From Clostridium manihotivorum (GTDB lineage: Bacteria > Bacillota > Clostridia > Clostridiales > Clostridiaceae): a stretch of DNA of 64,000 nucleotides. The notes beneath the pieces are model-generated. The model was not told the DNA's origin, searched no databases, and was given only the letters and a program-made list of their open reading frames with translations. Below are positions 36,023 to 44,426 of this stretch, piece after piece. A program made the translations under genes and the position numbers. Positions within the stretch are counted from its first letter, which is position 1. Each line of letters opens with the position of its first letter. The DNA lies in the NCBI RefSeq assembly GCF_004015185.1, contig NZ_CP025746.1, forward strand, positions 868,001-932,000. The letters are read 5' to 3'.

Positions 36023-36694
36023 ATGATACAACAACCTAAATATGCGACGCTTCAAAAAGTAAGAAATGATAATAGAACCTATGGTATTACGCCTAGAATT
36101 CCAGGAGGTTTTATAAAACCGGAAGATCTTGTTAAGTTTGCAGAAGTTGCAAGGAAGTATAACGGAGTTATAAAAATAACCTCTGGGCAAAGAATAGCTA
36201 TACTAGGATTAAAAGCCGAAGATGTGGAGAAAGCATGGGAAGAACTTGGTATGGAGCCAGGAGTAGTATCGCCTTACTCTGTAAAAAATGTTGAAATGTG
36301 CCCAGCATCCTTTTGCAAGAGAGCTAAGCAAAATTCATTAAAACTTGGTATGAAGCTTGAAAAAAGATTTTACGCCGCTGCAGCACCTAACAGAACAAAA
36401 ATAGCTGTTGTTGGTTGTAGAAATTCTTGTACTAGTGCTTATTCTAAAGACATTGCTGTTATAGGTGACAAGGAAGGATATCTTATAGCTGTAGGCGGCA
36501 GTTCTGGATTTTATCCTAAACTACCACATATAATAGCAGAAAAACTTTCTGAGGATGAGGCTTATAATATGGTTGAGGCTGTATATGAGTTCTACAACAC
36601 TAAGGCTGAGTTTGGTGAAAAAATGTCAGACTTTATAGAGAGAATTAGCATAGAAATCTTCAAGGAAGGTCTAAGTCAGGTATATAATAAATAA
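36023..36694 (+). CDS. Small nitrite/sulfite-reductase-type protein
   Basis: The 223-residue protein has an N-terminal ferredoxin-like half (about 1-65, YGITPRIPGGFIKPEDLVKFAEVARKYNGVIKITSGQRI) and a C-terminal half with the 4Fe-4S/siroheme cysteines: CPASFCK and CRNSCTSA (C-x4-C and C-x3-C). It is half the usual length for assimilatory reductases and resembles single-repeat NirB C-terminal or dissimilatory anaerobic types. The substrate is unknown. It is probably coexpressed with the FAD enzyme upstream. Confidence 0.8.
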   Translation: MIQQPKYATLQKVRNDNRTYGITPRIPGGFIKPEDLVKFAEVARKYNGVIKITSGQRIAILGLKAEDVEKAWEELGMEPGVVSPYSVKNVEMCPASFCKRAKQNSLKLGMKLEKRFYAAAAPNRTKIAVVGCRNSCTSAYSKDIAVIGDKEGYLIAVGGSSGFYPKLPHIIAEKLSEDEAYNMVEAVYEFYNTKAEFGEKMSDFIERISIEIFKEGLSQVYNK

Positions 36695-36699
36695 AATAG

Positions 36700-36735
36700 A
36701 AAATCACTGATGAGTAGTTCATTGGTGATTTTTAT
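36700..36735 (+). terminator. Intrinsic terminator
   Basis: A stem AAAATCACTGATGA / TCATTGGTGATTTT with a 5-nt loop is followed by a T-rich run. Confidence 0.85.
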
Positions 36736-36739
36736 TTTA

Positions 36740-37075
36740 TCTAGGAAACTATAAAAATATAAAAAAATTTCTATAAATTTTCAGAAAACTTCTATTTTAT
36801 AAGTTTTTTTTGTTAAAATGTTGTTAAAGACAATTTTATATTAGTCTAATATGTATTTATGTTGTTAATTGTAATTTAAATATTAATCTTAGTAGATGTA
36901 TAATAATTAGTAAGTGCATATATACTGAATTTTAACAGGCTATATGAAGTTGTAAATTTTATATAATAATTATTTATATACAGACTAGAAATGATATAAT
37001 TATTTTATATTTTAGAAATATTAGTATAAAATAGTATAGTTATTTCTTATAAGTATATTATTTTTATAAATAAAT
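36740..37075. other. Long AT-rich region upstream of ptb
   Basis: No ORF with a ribosome site is visible. It includes TTGTTAAAATGTTGTTAA near 36808, two direct Rex-like half sites. Otherwise I see nothing specific. Confidence 0.4.
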
Positions 37076-37093
37076 TTGTTATAAAATTAACAA
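37076..37093. promoter_or_regulatory. Rex-like operator upstream of ptb-buk
   Basis: TTGTTATAAAATTAACAA matches the Rex consensus TTGTTAANNNNTTAACAA with one change. It lies 35 bp upstream of the probable ptb -35 box. Rex represses fermentation genes when NADH is low. Confidence 0.65.
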
Positions 37094-37127
37094 GAAGTAA
37101 CTAAAGATTCCTAAATCCAATTTAGAG

Positions 37128-37155
37128 TTGCACTTGTCTAAACATCTTTTATAGT
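37128..37155 (+). promoter_or_regulatory. Probable promoter of ptb-buk
   Basis: TTGCAC (37128-37133) and TATAGT (37150-37155) are 16 bp apart. The leader would be about 75 nt. Confidence 0.5.
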
Positions 37156-37239
37156 CATGAGCGGTTTAAGCATATGTATCTTGAAAGTTGAATTAGGGAG
37201 TTGTAATAAATTAAAAAATTAAGAAGAGGTGCAGTATAA

Positions 37240-38145
37240 ATGAGTAAAAATTTTGATGAATTACTTTCAAAGCTAAAAGAAGTATCAAAGAAAAAGGTAT
37301 CTGTTGCAGTTGCTCAAGATGAGCCTGTACTTGAAGCAGTTAAAGCAGCTAAAGAAAGAGGAATAGCTGATGCTATATTAGTTGGTGATCAAGTTAAGAT
37401 AAGAGAACTTGCAGAAAAAATAGGTATGGATTTAACTGAATATGATCTTATTAATGAACCAGATCCTAAAAAAGCTGCACTTTATGCTGTAGAGCTAGTA
37501 TCAAAGGGAAAAGCTGATATGGTTATGAAAGGATTAGTAGATACTGCTACTTTCCTAAGAAGTGTTCTTAATAAGGAAGTAGGATTAAGAACAGGAAAGC
37601 TAATGTCCCATGTAGCTGTGTTTGAGGTAGAAGGAATAGACAGATTGATATATGTAACTGACGCTGCTTTTAATACATATCCTGATTTAAAAGCAAAGAT
37701 TGATATATTAAATAACTCAGTTAAAGTTGCACATGCTTGTGGATTAGAACTTCCAAAAGTAGCTCCAATTTGTGCTGTAGAAGTTGTAAATCCTGATATG
37801 CCTGCTACTATAGATGCTTCATTACTTTCAAAAATGAATGATAGAGGACAAATAAAGGGTTGTATAGTTGATGGACCTCTTGCTTTCGATAATGCTTTAT
37901 CAGAAGAAGCAGCACATCATAAGAATGTTAAGGGACCAGTTGCTGGAAAAGCAGATATTTTCTTATTACCAAACATAGAAACTGCAAATGTTATGTACAA
38001 ATGCTTAACTATGACAGCAAAATCTAGAAATGGTGGTATTTTAGTTGGAACTTCTGCTCCAGTTATACTAACTTCTAGAGCAGACAGCTTTGAAACTAAA
38101 GTAAATTCAATAGCTTTAGCAGCATTGGTAGCTAATACTAAATAG
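37240..38145 (+). CDS. ptb: Phosphate butyryltransferase
   Basis: Converts butyryl-CoA and phosphate to butyryl phosphate. The 301-residue protein belongs to the PTA/PTB family (MKGLVDTATFLRSVLNKEVGLRTGKLMSHVAVF, GPLAFDNALSEEAAHHKNVKGPVAGKADIFLLPNIE). The next gene, butyrate kinase, finishes the ATP-forming route to butyrate, so this marks a butyrate-producing Clostridium. The ribosome site is AAGAGGTG. A Rex-like operator upstream suggests redox control. Confidence 0.95.
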   Translation: MSKNFDELLSKLKEVSKKKVSVAVAQDEPVLEAVKAAKERGIADAILVGDQVKIRELAEKIGMDLTEYDLINEPDPKKAALYAVELVSKGKADMVMKGLVDTATFLRSVLNKEVGLRTGKLMSHVAVFEVEGIDRLIYVTDAAFNTYPDLKAKIDILNNSVKVAHACGLELPKVAPICAVEVVNPDMPATIDASLLSKMNDRGQIKGCIVDGPLAFDNALSEEAAHHKNVKGPVAGKADIFLLPNIETANVMYKCLTMTAKSRNGGILVGTSAPVILTSRADSFETKVNSIALAALVANTK

Positions 38146-38220
38146 TGTAATTAAATCCACATAGATGGTATAATTTATTTGATTGGTTTCTATAGAATAA
38201 TTCTTCAAGGAGGAGAAAAC

Positions 38221-39291
38221 ATGGCTTATAAAATACTAATAATAAACCCAGGTTCAACTTCAACTAAAATAGGTGTTTACGAAGATGAAAATCCAGTAAT
38301 AGTAGAGACACTTAGACATTCTGCAGAAGAAATAGATGCATATGCTACAATTTATGATCAATTTCAATTCAGAAAAGATGTTATACTTAGCGTTTTAAAG
38401 GAAAAGAACTTTGATGTAACTACTTTAGATGCTGTAGTAGGTAGAGGTGGAATGCTTAAACCTATGGCAGGTGGAACTTATGAAGTAAATGAAGCTATGC
38501 TAGAAGATCTAAAGGTTGGAGTTCAAGGACAACATGCTTCAAACCTTGGTGGAATAATAGCAAACGAAATTGCTAAGGAAATAGGAAAGAAAGCATTTAT
38601 AGTTGATCCAGTTGTTGTTGATGAGCTTGAGGCTGTAGCTAGACTTTCTGGAGTTCCAGAACTTCCAAGAAAGAGTAAGTTCCATGCTTTAAATCAAAAA
38701 GCTGTAGCAAAGAGATATGCTAAAGAGCACGGAAAAGCATACGAAGATGTAAACATAATAGTTGTTCATATGGGTGGAGGAGTTTCTGTAGGAGCTCATA
38801 AGAATGGTCAGGTTGTTGACGTAAACAATGCTCTTGATGGAGATGGACCATTCTCACCTGAAAGATCAGGAGGAGTACCTTCTGGAGATCTTATAAAAAT
38901 GTGCTTTAGTGGTAAATACACTGAAGACGAAGTTTACAAGAAGATAGTTGGTAAAGGTGGATTTGTTGCTTATCTAAATACAAATGATGCTAGAGATGTG
39001 TTAAAGCTTGCTGAAGAAGGCAATAAAGAAGCTCAATTAGTTTTTGATTCATTTATTTATCAAGTATCAAAAGCTATAGGTGAGTTCTCAGTTGTTTTAA
39101 AAGGCAAGGTTGAAGCCATAGTATTAACTGGTGGTATAGCTTATGGCCCAAAAGTTACTGCAGCTATAACAAGCAATGTAGACTGGATTGCTCCAGTTGT
39201 AGTTTATCCAGGAGAAGATGAACTTCTAGCTCTTACTCAAGGAACTATAAGAGTTTTAAATGGAGAAGAAACAGCAAAAGAATATAAGTAA
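38221..39291 (+). CDS. buk: Butyrate kinase
   Basis: Makes ATP and butyrate from butyryl phosphate. The 356-residue protein has acetokinase-family motifs [45 protein letters not shown] and [12 protein letters not shown] at 38221 directly follows AAGGAGGAGAAAAC; an in-frame upstream TTG at 38179 has no ribosome site. It forms an operon with ptb, 75 bp apart. Confidence 0.95.
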   Translation: MAYKILIINPGSTSTKIGVYEDENPVIVETLRHSAEEIDAYATIYDQFQFRKDVILSVLKEKNFDVTTLDAVVGRGGMLKPMAGGTYEVNEAMLEDLKVGVQGQHASNLGGIIANEIAKEIGKKAFIVDPVVVDELEAVARLSGVPELPRKSKFHALNQKAVAKRYAKEHGKAYEDVNIIVVHMGGGVSVGAHKNGQVVDVNNALDGDGPFSPERSGGVPSGDLIKMCFSGKYTEDEVYKKIVGKGGFVAYLNTNDARDVLKLAEEGNKEAQLVFDSFIYQVSKAIGEFSVVLKGKVEAIVLTGGIAYGPKVTAAITSNVDWIAPVVVYPGEDELLALTQGTIRVLNGEETAKEYK

Positions 39292-39310
39292 GAAGAATTA
39301 AAATATTGAG

Positions 39311-39363
39311 ATTATACATGGGACAAGGTTTCAACAAAAACTTTTACCATGTATAATTTTTTT
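39311..39363 (+). terminator. Intrinsic terminator of ptb-buk
   Basis: An 11-bp stem ATTATACATGG / CCATGTATAAT (39311-39321, 39347-39357) is followed by eight T. Confidence 0.9.
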
Positions 39364-39603
39364 TAGCCTATATAAATACCATAGGTAATTATTTGCCTAT
39401 TTTGTCTATATATTGTTTATATTTTATGGTATTATGTTATTAATTGATTATAGTGTTAGAATAAATATACTTTAACTTGATAAATTATAGATAGAGATAT
39501 ATTAATTAGATTTAAAAATATAAATTTTACTAATAAGTGCTACTGCTATATATAAATTTAAATTTTAAATAATTTATGCATTATAAATTTACGGGGGTGT
39601 CAT
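39364..39603. other. AT-rich leader region of the AIM24 gene
   Basis: No ORF, repeat copy or hairpin was recognised. A GGGGGTG ribosome site ends the region. Confidence 0.4.
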
Positions 39604-40437
39604 ATGAGAACATCACTAAATATAACTAATAAGCTTACAAAGTTATCTGAAATGCAGGGAGACTCAATATTTCAAATACTTGAGTTCGATGAGCTAAATG
39701 GTGGAAACGATATAGATTCTGCTGTTAAGTTTAAATTCATGAAGGATGCAGGAATTAAACTTAAGCAGATAAGAATAATTCTAGAGGATAGTGCTGTAAA
39801 GTTAGAATCAGGTGCACTGAGCTATATGAAGGGAAGTATAGAGTTAGAGAATAAGGTCGGTGGAGTTCTTGGCTTTGGTAAGAAGCTTATAAATAGCAAG
39901 CTTACTGGAGAAACTTTATTTAAGCCTAGGTATATAGGCTCTGGCGAAATATTTTTAGAACCTTCCTTTGGGCACTATGCATTATTAGAGTTAGATGACG
40001 AGGAAGTAATAGTTGATGATGGATTGTTTTATGCCTGTGAAGATTCTGTAGAGGTTGGGGCTTCGATGCAAAAGTCTATATCATCAATGCTTTTGGGCAA
40101 TGAAGGGGTTTTTCAGACTAAGATAAGCGGTAGTGGAGTTGTTGCCTTAGAAATACCTGTTCCAGAAAATGAGATATTTAAGTGCAGACTATCAAATGAT
40201 ACATTAAAGGTAGATGGTAACTTTGCCATATTAAGAACAGGAGGAATCGAGTTCACTGTAGAAAAGTCTGCAAAGTCAATAATAGGCTCCACTACTAGTG
40301 GTGAAGGTTTTCTTAATGTATATAGAGGCACTGGTGAGGTTTGGTTAGTTCCTACTAAAGTCATATATGATAAACTTCAAAGTACTAGCTTAAGCAGTAT
40401 GACAAATCCTACAGGAAATCACAATAATGAGCAGTAA
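39604..40437 (+). CDS. AIM24 family protein
   Basis: The protein has 277 residues of the AIM24/DUF124 beta-rich family. Typical pieces are VKLESGALSYMKGSIELENKVGG, GSGEIFLEPSFGHYALLEL, VSGSGVVALEIPVPENEIF-type strands and GEGFLNVYRGTGEVWLVPT near the end. Bacterial members are often linked to stress response or membrane proteins, with no settled function. It has no signal peptide. Monocistronic, with a GGGGGTG ribosome site 3 bp before a CAT before the ATG. Confidence 0.85.
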   Translation: MRTSLNITNKLTKLSEMQGDSIFQILEFDELNGGNDIDSAVKFKFMKDAGIKLKQIRIILEDSAVKLESGALSYMKGSIELENKVGGVLGFGKKLINSKLTGETLFKPRYIGSGEIFLEPSFGHYALLELDDEEVIVDDGLFYACEDSVEVGASMQKSISSMLLGNEGVFQTKISGSGVVALEIPVPENEIFKCRLSNDTLKVDGNFAILRTGGIEFTVEKSAKSIIGSTTSGEGFLNVYRGTGEVWLVPTKVIYDKLQSTSLSSMTNPTGNHNNEQ

Positions 40438-40693
40438 ATAGTAATGCACTAAATATAATGGTCTAAAGTTTGCTAAAATAATGTCTATGTTTAATATAAA
40501 CATGTTAATTTAACAGAGCTAAAATAGTATATTTTCAGAATATATGGTTTTATAATTGAAGGTTTAAATTAGAAGATTCAATGATGCTGAGTTTTGTGAT
40601 AGAATAGAAGTATTATGGCATTTTTATGTATAATGAGAAGGGGTTTAGATATAAAGCTTTAGCTCATTTTTTAAACTTAAGGAGGTGAGCCTA

Positions 40694-40813
40694 ATGGATC
40701 TTATGACTGGTGTTGTTGTTGCGTTCCTAGCTGCTTTTGTTATTGTTGGAGTTTATGTTACTGTAAAGAGCGAACAATTTAAAAAAGAAGAGATGAAGAA
40801 GAACGAAAAATAA
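40694..40813 (+). CDS. Small single-pass membrane protein (39 aa)
   Basis: ATG at 40694 follows a strong AAGGAGGTGA site. The peptide has a hydrophobic helix (LMTGVVVAFLAAFVIVGVYV, about 3-22) and a charged tail KSEQFKKEEMKKNEK. A terminator follows 12 bp after the stop. The family is not recognised. Confidence 0.65.
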   Translation: MDLMTGVVVAFLAAFVIVGVYVTVKSEQFKKEEMKKNEK

Positions 40814-40824
40814 TAGAAGTGGCC

Positions 40825-40852
40825 AAATGCAGGTAGTTTCCTGCATTTTTTC
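40825..40852 (+). terminator. Intrinsic terminator
   Basis: A 9-bp stem AAATGCAGG / CCTGCATTT (40825-40833, 40840-40848) is followed by TTTTTTC. Confidence 0.8.
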
Positions 40853-41041
40853 TATATAAGTCTAAACTGTAAGGCGTTTTTTTATTGTTGATTAACCGTT
40901 CCAACAATAAATACAAATAAGGAGGAATAAAGATGCCATTCATTAATTCAAAGGTGACAGTAAGTTTAACAGAGGAAAAAGAAGAAAAGTTAAAGAGCGA
41001 GCTTGGAAAGCTTATATAGGGTTCCCAGCTGAAAACTTAAG

Positions 41042-41617
41042 TTATACAAGGTAGTTTCTAGCATATGCTAGCGAATAAATTTCATCTTTCTTAACATTAA
41101 GTTCGGTAAAGATATTTTTAATATCTGAAATAAGTTCATAAATAGAAGATCTTACAGATGGTCTAAACAGTTTTGCCTTCAAGTTACGCCATATATGCTC
41201 CTGCGGATTCATCATTGGAGAATATTTGGGAAGATTTATTATCTTTAATCGAGCTCTATTTTCAAAGTAAAATTTTTTCATAGAGTTGCTTGTATGGTTT
41301 TTAGCATTATCCATAAATACGACTACCTTTTTACCTTCATTTAAGTTAAGCAAATGGCTAATGTGAGATTTTACTTCTTCTGATGTTATTGATTTATTTG
41401 ATGGGTAGATATCATTAACAGTATGGAAATCATTTAAAATTGAAGTTGAGCCAATAATATTAACACCGTCGTGAGAACCGTTTTTTTCAAGAACAGGGGG
41501 ATGGCCAATAGGGCTCCAAAATTGACGATTATCTGACTCTACGCTGACGCCAGTCTCGTCTAGTGCATAAACCACTGTATCAGATGAAGACTCTAAAGTA
41601 CTCAGTAGATTTGGCAT
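41042..41617 (-). CDS. IS630 transposase, catalytic DDE part (copy 1)
   Basis: The 191-residue DDE_3 domain has the acidic triad Asp in YALDETGVSVE, Asp in VVFMDNAKNH and Glu in SPMMNPQEHIW. It overlaps the end of the upstream DNA-binding frame at an A9 run, and a -1 slip there would fuse the two. ATG at 41617 has no ribosome site of its own, which favours frameshift expression. Confidence 0.9.
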   Translation of the reverse strand: MPNLLSTLESSSDTVVYALDETGVSVESDNRQFWSPIGHPPVLEKNGSHDGVNIIGSTSILNDFHTVNDIYPSNKSITSEEVKSHISHLLNLNEGKKVVVFMDNAKNHTSNSMKKFYFENRARLKIINLPKYSPMMNPQEHIWRNLKAKLFRPSVRSSIYELISDIKNIFTELNVKKDEIYSLAYARNYLV

Positions 41618-42120
41618 TTTTTTTTAAACTCCTCTTGTTCCTTAATATCTGCTTTTGTTGGCTTAGGTTGAGCGCGTTTATAGGATATACCTTTGGAAAG
41701 TAAAACTTGCCTTATGGTTTCTTGACACACTCTTATTCCATATGTTTGCTCAACATAATATGATAAAAGGGCACATGTCCATGTATGCGCGGTAAACTGA
41801 AAATCTATAGGAGTTTTATTATTAACAACATATACTATGTCATCGATTATACTAGGTTCTAATTTACTAACAGATCCGCCACGATGATCTACTATGGCTT
41901 TCAGTCCAGAACTATTCCAATCAACAATATATTTTACGATTGTAGGGTTGCTCAACCCAGTGAAAGCCATGATATCTGGAGTGCTTTTATTAAAATATCT
42001 CATTATTATTACAGTTAAAAACACTCTACTATACTTAGATTCTATAGTATTTTTTAGCTCAATCAGATTTTCAATTGTTTCTCCGTGTAATGACTCTATT
42101 TTAAAATGTTTTCTACCCAT
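41602..42120 (-). CDS. IS630 transposase, DNA-binding part (copy 1)
   Basis: The 172-residue protein has two winged/HTH segments (TPDIMAFTGLSNPTIVKYIVDW, YGIRVCQETIRQVLLSKGISYKRAQPKPTKA). It ends FKKKCQIY just after the A9 run. A -1 frameshift on AAAAAAAAA would join it to the catalytic frame. The ribosome site AGGTGG precedes the ATG. Confidence 0.88.
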   Translation of the reverse strand: MGRKHFKIESLHGETIENLIELKNTIESKYSRVFLTVIIMRYFNKSTPDIMAFTGLSNPTIVKYIVDWNSSGLKAIVDHRGGSVSKLEPSIIDDIVYVVNNKTPIDFQFTAHTWTCALLSYYVEQTYGIRVCQETIRQVLLSKGISYKRAQPKPTKADIKEQEEFKKKCQIY

Positions 42121-42234
42121 GATCTAACCACCTTTCTCCGTACATTTAGTATTTGACAAAGAAATATGGTTATTCAGAATAACTTAAACTTAGGGCTGGG
42201 AACCCTATATAGGGTTCCCAGCTGAAAACTTAAG

Positions 42235-42810
42235 TTATACAAGGTAGTTTCTAGCATATGCTAGCGAATAAATTTCATCTTTCTTAACATTAAGTTCGGT
42301 AAAGATATTTTTAATATCTGAAATAAGTTCATAAATAGAAGATCTTACAGATGGTCTAAACAGTTTTGCCTTCAAGTTACGCCATATATGCTCCTGCGGA
42401 TTCATCATTGGAGAATATTTGGGAAGATTTATTATCTTTAATCGAGCTCTATTTTCAAAGTAAAATTTTTTCATAGAGTTGCTTGTATGGTTTTTAGCAT
42501 TATCCATAAATACGACTACCTTTTTACCTTCATTTAAGTTAAGCAAATGGCTAATGTGAGATTTTACTTCTTCTGATGTTATTGATTTATTTGATGGGTA
42601 GATATCATTAACAGTATGGAAATCATTTAAAATTGAAGTTGAGCCAATAATATTAACACCGTCGTGAGAACCGTTTTTTTCAAGAACAGGGGGATGGCCA
42701 ATAGGGCTCCAAAATTGACGATTATCTGACTCTACGCTGACGCCAGTCTCGTCTAGTGCATAAACCACTGTATCAGATGAAGACTCTAAAGTACTCAGTA
42801 GATTTGGCAT
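42235..42810 (-). CDS. IS630 transposase, catalytic DDE part (copy 2)
   Basis: Identical protein to the one in copy 1 (191 residues, DET, DNAKNH, NPQEH triad). In this copy the relation to the upstream frame is +1 because the run is A8. Confidence 0.9.
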   Translation of the reverse strand: MPNLLSTLESSSDTVVYALDETGVSVESDNRQFWSPIGHPPVLEKNGSHDGVNIIGSTSILNDFHTVNDIYPSNKSITSEEVKSHISHLLNLNEGKKVVVFMDNAKNHTSNSMKKFYFENRARLKIINLPKYSPMMNPQEHIWRNLKAKLFRPSVRSSIYELISDIKNIFTELNVKKDEIYSLAYARNYLV

Positions 42811-43312
42811 TTTTTTTAAACTCCTCTTGTTCCTTAATATCTGCTTTTGTTGGCTTAGGTTGAGCGCGTTTATAGGATATACCTTTGGAAAGTAAAACTT
42901 GCCTTATGGTTTCTTGACACACTCTTATTCCATATGTTTGCTCAACATAATATGATAAAAGGGCACATGTCCATGTATGCGCGGTAAACTGAAAATCTAT
43001 AGGAGTTTTATTATTAACAACATATACTATGTCATCGATTATACTAGGTTCTAATTTACTAACAGATCCGCCACGATGATCTACTATGGCTTTCAGTCCA
43101 GAACTATTCCAATCAACAATATATTTTACGATTGTAGGGTTGCTCAACCCAGTGAAAGCCATGATATCTGGAGTGCTTTTATTAAAATATCTCATTATTA
43201 TTACAGTTAAAAACACTCTACTATACTTAGATTCTATAGTATTTTTTAGCTCAATCAGATTTTCAATTGTTTCTCCGTGTAATGACTCTATTTTAAAATG
43301 TTTTCTACCCAT
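42773..43312 (-). CDS. IS630 transposase, DNA-binding part (copy 2)
   Basis: Identical to copy 1 until the A8 run, after which it reads FKKNAKSTEYFRVFI and stops, giving 179 residues. A -1 slip would no longer reach the catalytic frame, so this copy may be non-autonomous unless transcriptional slippage restores the frame. Confidence 0.88.
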   Translation of the reverse strand: MGRKHFKIESLHGETIENLIELKNTIESKYSRVFLTVIIMRYFNKSTPDIMAFTGLSNPTIVKYIVDWNSSGLKAIVDHRGGSVSKLEPSIIDDIVYVVNNKTPIDFQFTAHTWTCALLSYYVEQTYGIRVCQETIRQVLLSKGISYKRAQPKPTKADIKEQEEFKKNAKSTEYFRVFI

Positions 43313-43694
43313 GATCTAACCACCTTTCTCCGTACATTTAGTATTTGACAAAGAAATGTGGTTATTCAGAATAACTTAAACTTAGGGCTGGGAACCCTAT
43401 AGAAGTAATTCCAGGAAAAAGTGAAGATTGGTTGATGGTAGGCTTTGAGGAAAATCAAACTTTATATTTCAAGGGTAGAAGGTTGCAGTATGGTGCTTTC
43501 GTAGAGGTGAAGATATTTGGAGGAGCTACTAAGGATGCACTTAATAAATTTACTAAGGCTCTATGCGCTCTATATGCAAAGGAACTTTCTATTAACCCTG
43601 ATTGTATTTATGTAAAGTATGAGGAAGTTAATAATTGGGGCTGGAATGGAGCAAATTTTTAGTTAACATATAAGAAACAGGCGTTTAAAAAGTG

Positions 43695-43738
43695 ATAGGA
43701 GTAAATAAAACTTGATTTAAAGTTTTATTTACTCCTAT
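43695..43738. terminator. Bidirectional terminator
   Basis: An 18-bp stem ATAGGAGTAAATAAAACT / AGTTTTATTTACTCCTAT (43695-43712, 43721-43738) lies between the tautomerase pseudogene and the convergent transporter operon. Confidence 0.85.
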
Positions 43739-43743
43739 ATTCA

Positions 43744-44397
43744 TTATATATCTGCTAAAGCAAACTTCTTTTCTATAAATCTAAAAGATGAGGTGAAGAA
43801 GGTTGTCATGGTTAGGTACATTATTGATGCCATGAAGAAGATCTCTAAGGGTCTAAAAGATTCATTTGCCATGTGTTGTGCATTGCTCATTAAATCTGTC
43901 ATTGCAATAGTTGAAACTAAAGCTGTATCCTTAAGCAAGGCTATAAACTCATTTGCAACTGCGGGAAGCATTCTTCCAAAACTTTGAGGAAGTATTATAT
44001 AAAATACTGTTTGGATGTAGTTTAAGCCCTCAGTTTGAGCTGCTTCCCATTGATTTTTATTTACTGAAAGCATAGCACCTCTTATTGCTTCTGCTACATA
44101 AGCTGATATGTTTATGCTTAACCCTAGTATAGCGGCTTCAAAGGAAGTAAGAGTAATATTAATCTCTGGAAGACCAAAGTAGATTATAAACAGTAAAATC
44201 ATCAATGGTATCCCTCTAAAGAACCAAGTATAGAAGGTTCCTATGGATTTGAAGATCTTGTTGTTAGAAAGTTTCATTAAAACAACAATGAATGCTAATA
44301 CTAATCCGCATAATATTGATATAACTGTAAGTTCTATTGTCATCAAGCAACCTTCAAATAAGATTGGAAGGTATTTTGCAATAATTTCGCCTTTCAT
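43744..44397 (-). CDS. Polar amino-acid ABC transporter permease
   Basis: The 217-residue HisM/GlnP-type permease has about five membrane helices and the EAA loop EAAQTEGLNYIQTVFYIILPQ that contacts the ATPase. It is the second gene of a minus-strand pair with the binding protein, 29 bp downstream. No ATPase gene follows before the terminator, so a shared ATPase must be encoded elsewhere. Confidence 0.92.
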   Translation of the reverse strand: MKGEIIAKYLPILFEGCLMTIELTVISILCGLVLAFIVVLMKLSNNKIFKSIGTFYTWFFRGIPLMILLFIIYFGLPEINITLTSFEAAILGLSINISAYVAEAIRGAMLSVNKNQWEAAQTEGLNYIQTVFYIILPQSFGRMLPAVANEFIALLKDTALVSTIAMTDLMSNAQHMANESFRPLEIFFMASIMYLTMTTFFTSSFRFIEKKFALADI

Positions 44398-44426
44398 AAA
44401 AACAACCTCTCTGTAATTGATATAAA

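Larger units (their letters stand above)
41017..42207 (-). mobile_element. IS630-family insertion sequence, copy 1 (1191 bp)
   Basis: The ends are TAGGGTTCCCAGC and GCTGGGAACCCTA, and the inverted repeat resumes 6 bp inward as TTAAGTTAT. TA duplications flank it (41015-41016 and 42208-42209), the IS630/Tc1 signature. The transposase is in two overlapping frames meeting at an A9 run. It differs from copy 2 only by one A in that run and one base near the right end, as far as I can see by eye. Confidence 0.95.
42210..43399 (-). mobile_element. IS630-family insertion sequence, copy 2 (1190 bp)
   Basis: It is in direct tandem with copy 1, separated by a single TA. It has the same ends and a right-hand TA duplication (43400-43401). 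It appears to have inserted at the terminal TA of copy 1, or vice versa. One A is missing in the slippery run (A8). Confidence 0.95.
40933..43662 (+). pseudogene. MIF/tautomerase-like gene split by two IS630-type elements
   Basis: The left part (40933-41016) encodes MPFINSKVTVSLTEEKEEKL...GKLI and then meets a stop inside the insertion element. The right part (43402-43662) continues in frame with EVIPGKSEDWLMVGF and ends at NNWGWNGANF. Joined, they give 115 residues, the normal size for the macrophage-migration-inhibitory-factor family, with Pro2 in the catalytic position. The insertion lies at a TATA in CTTATAGAA. The right part has an internal ATG at 43432 that could give a 76-residue fragment lacking Pro1, so no tautomerase is expected. 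Confidence 0.9.

Noticed and set aside
43432..43662. Independent 76-residue gene after the IS elements
   Set aside because: It is the in-frame remainder of the split tautomerase-like gene and has no ribosome site of its own.
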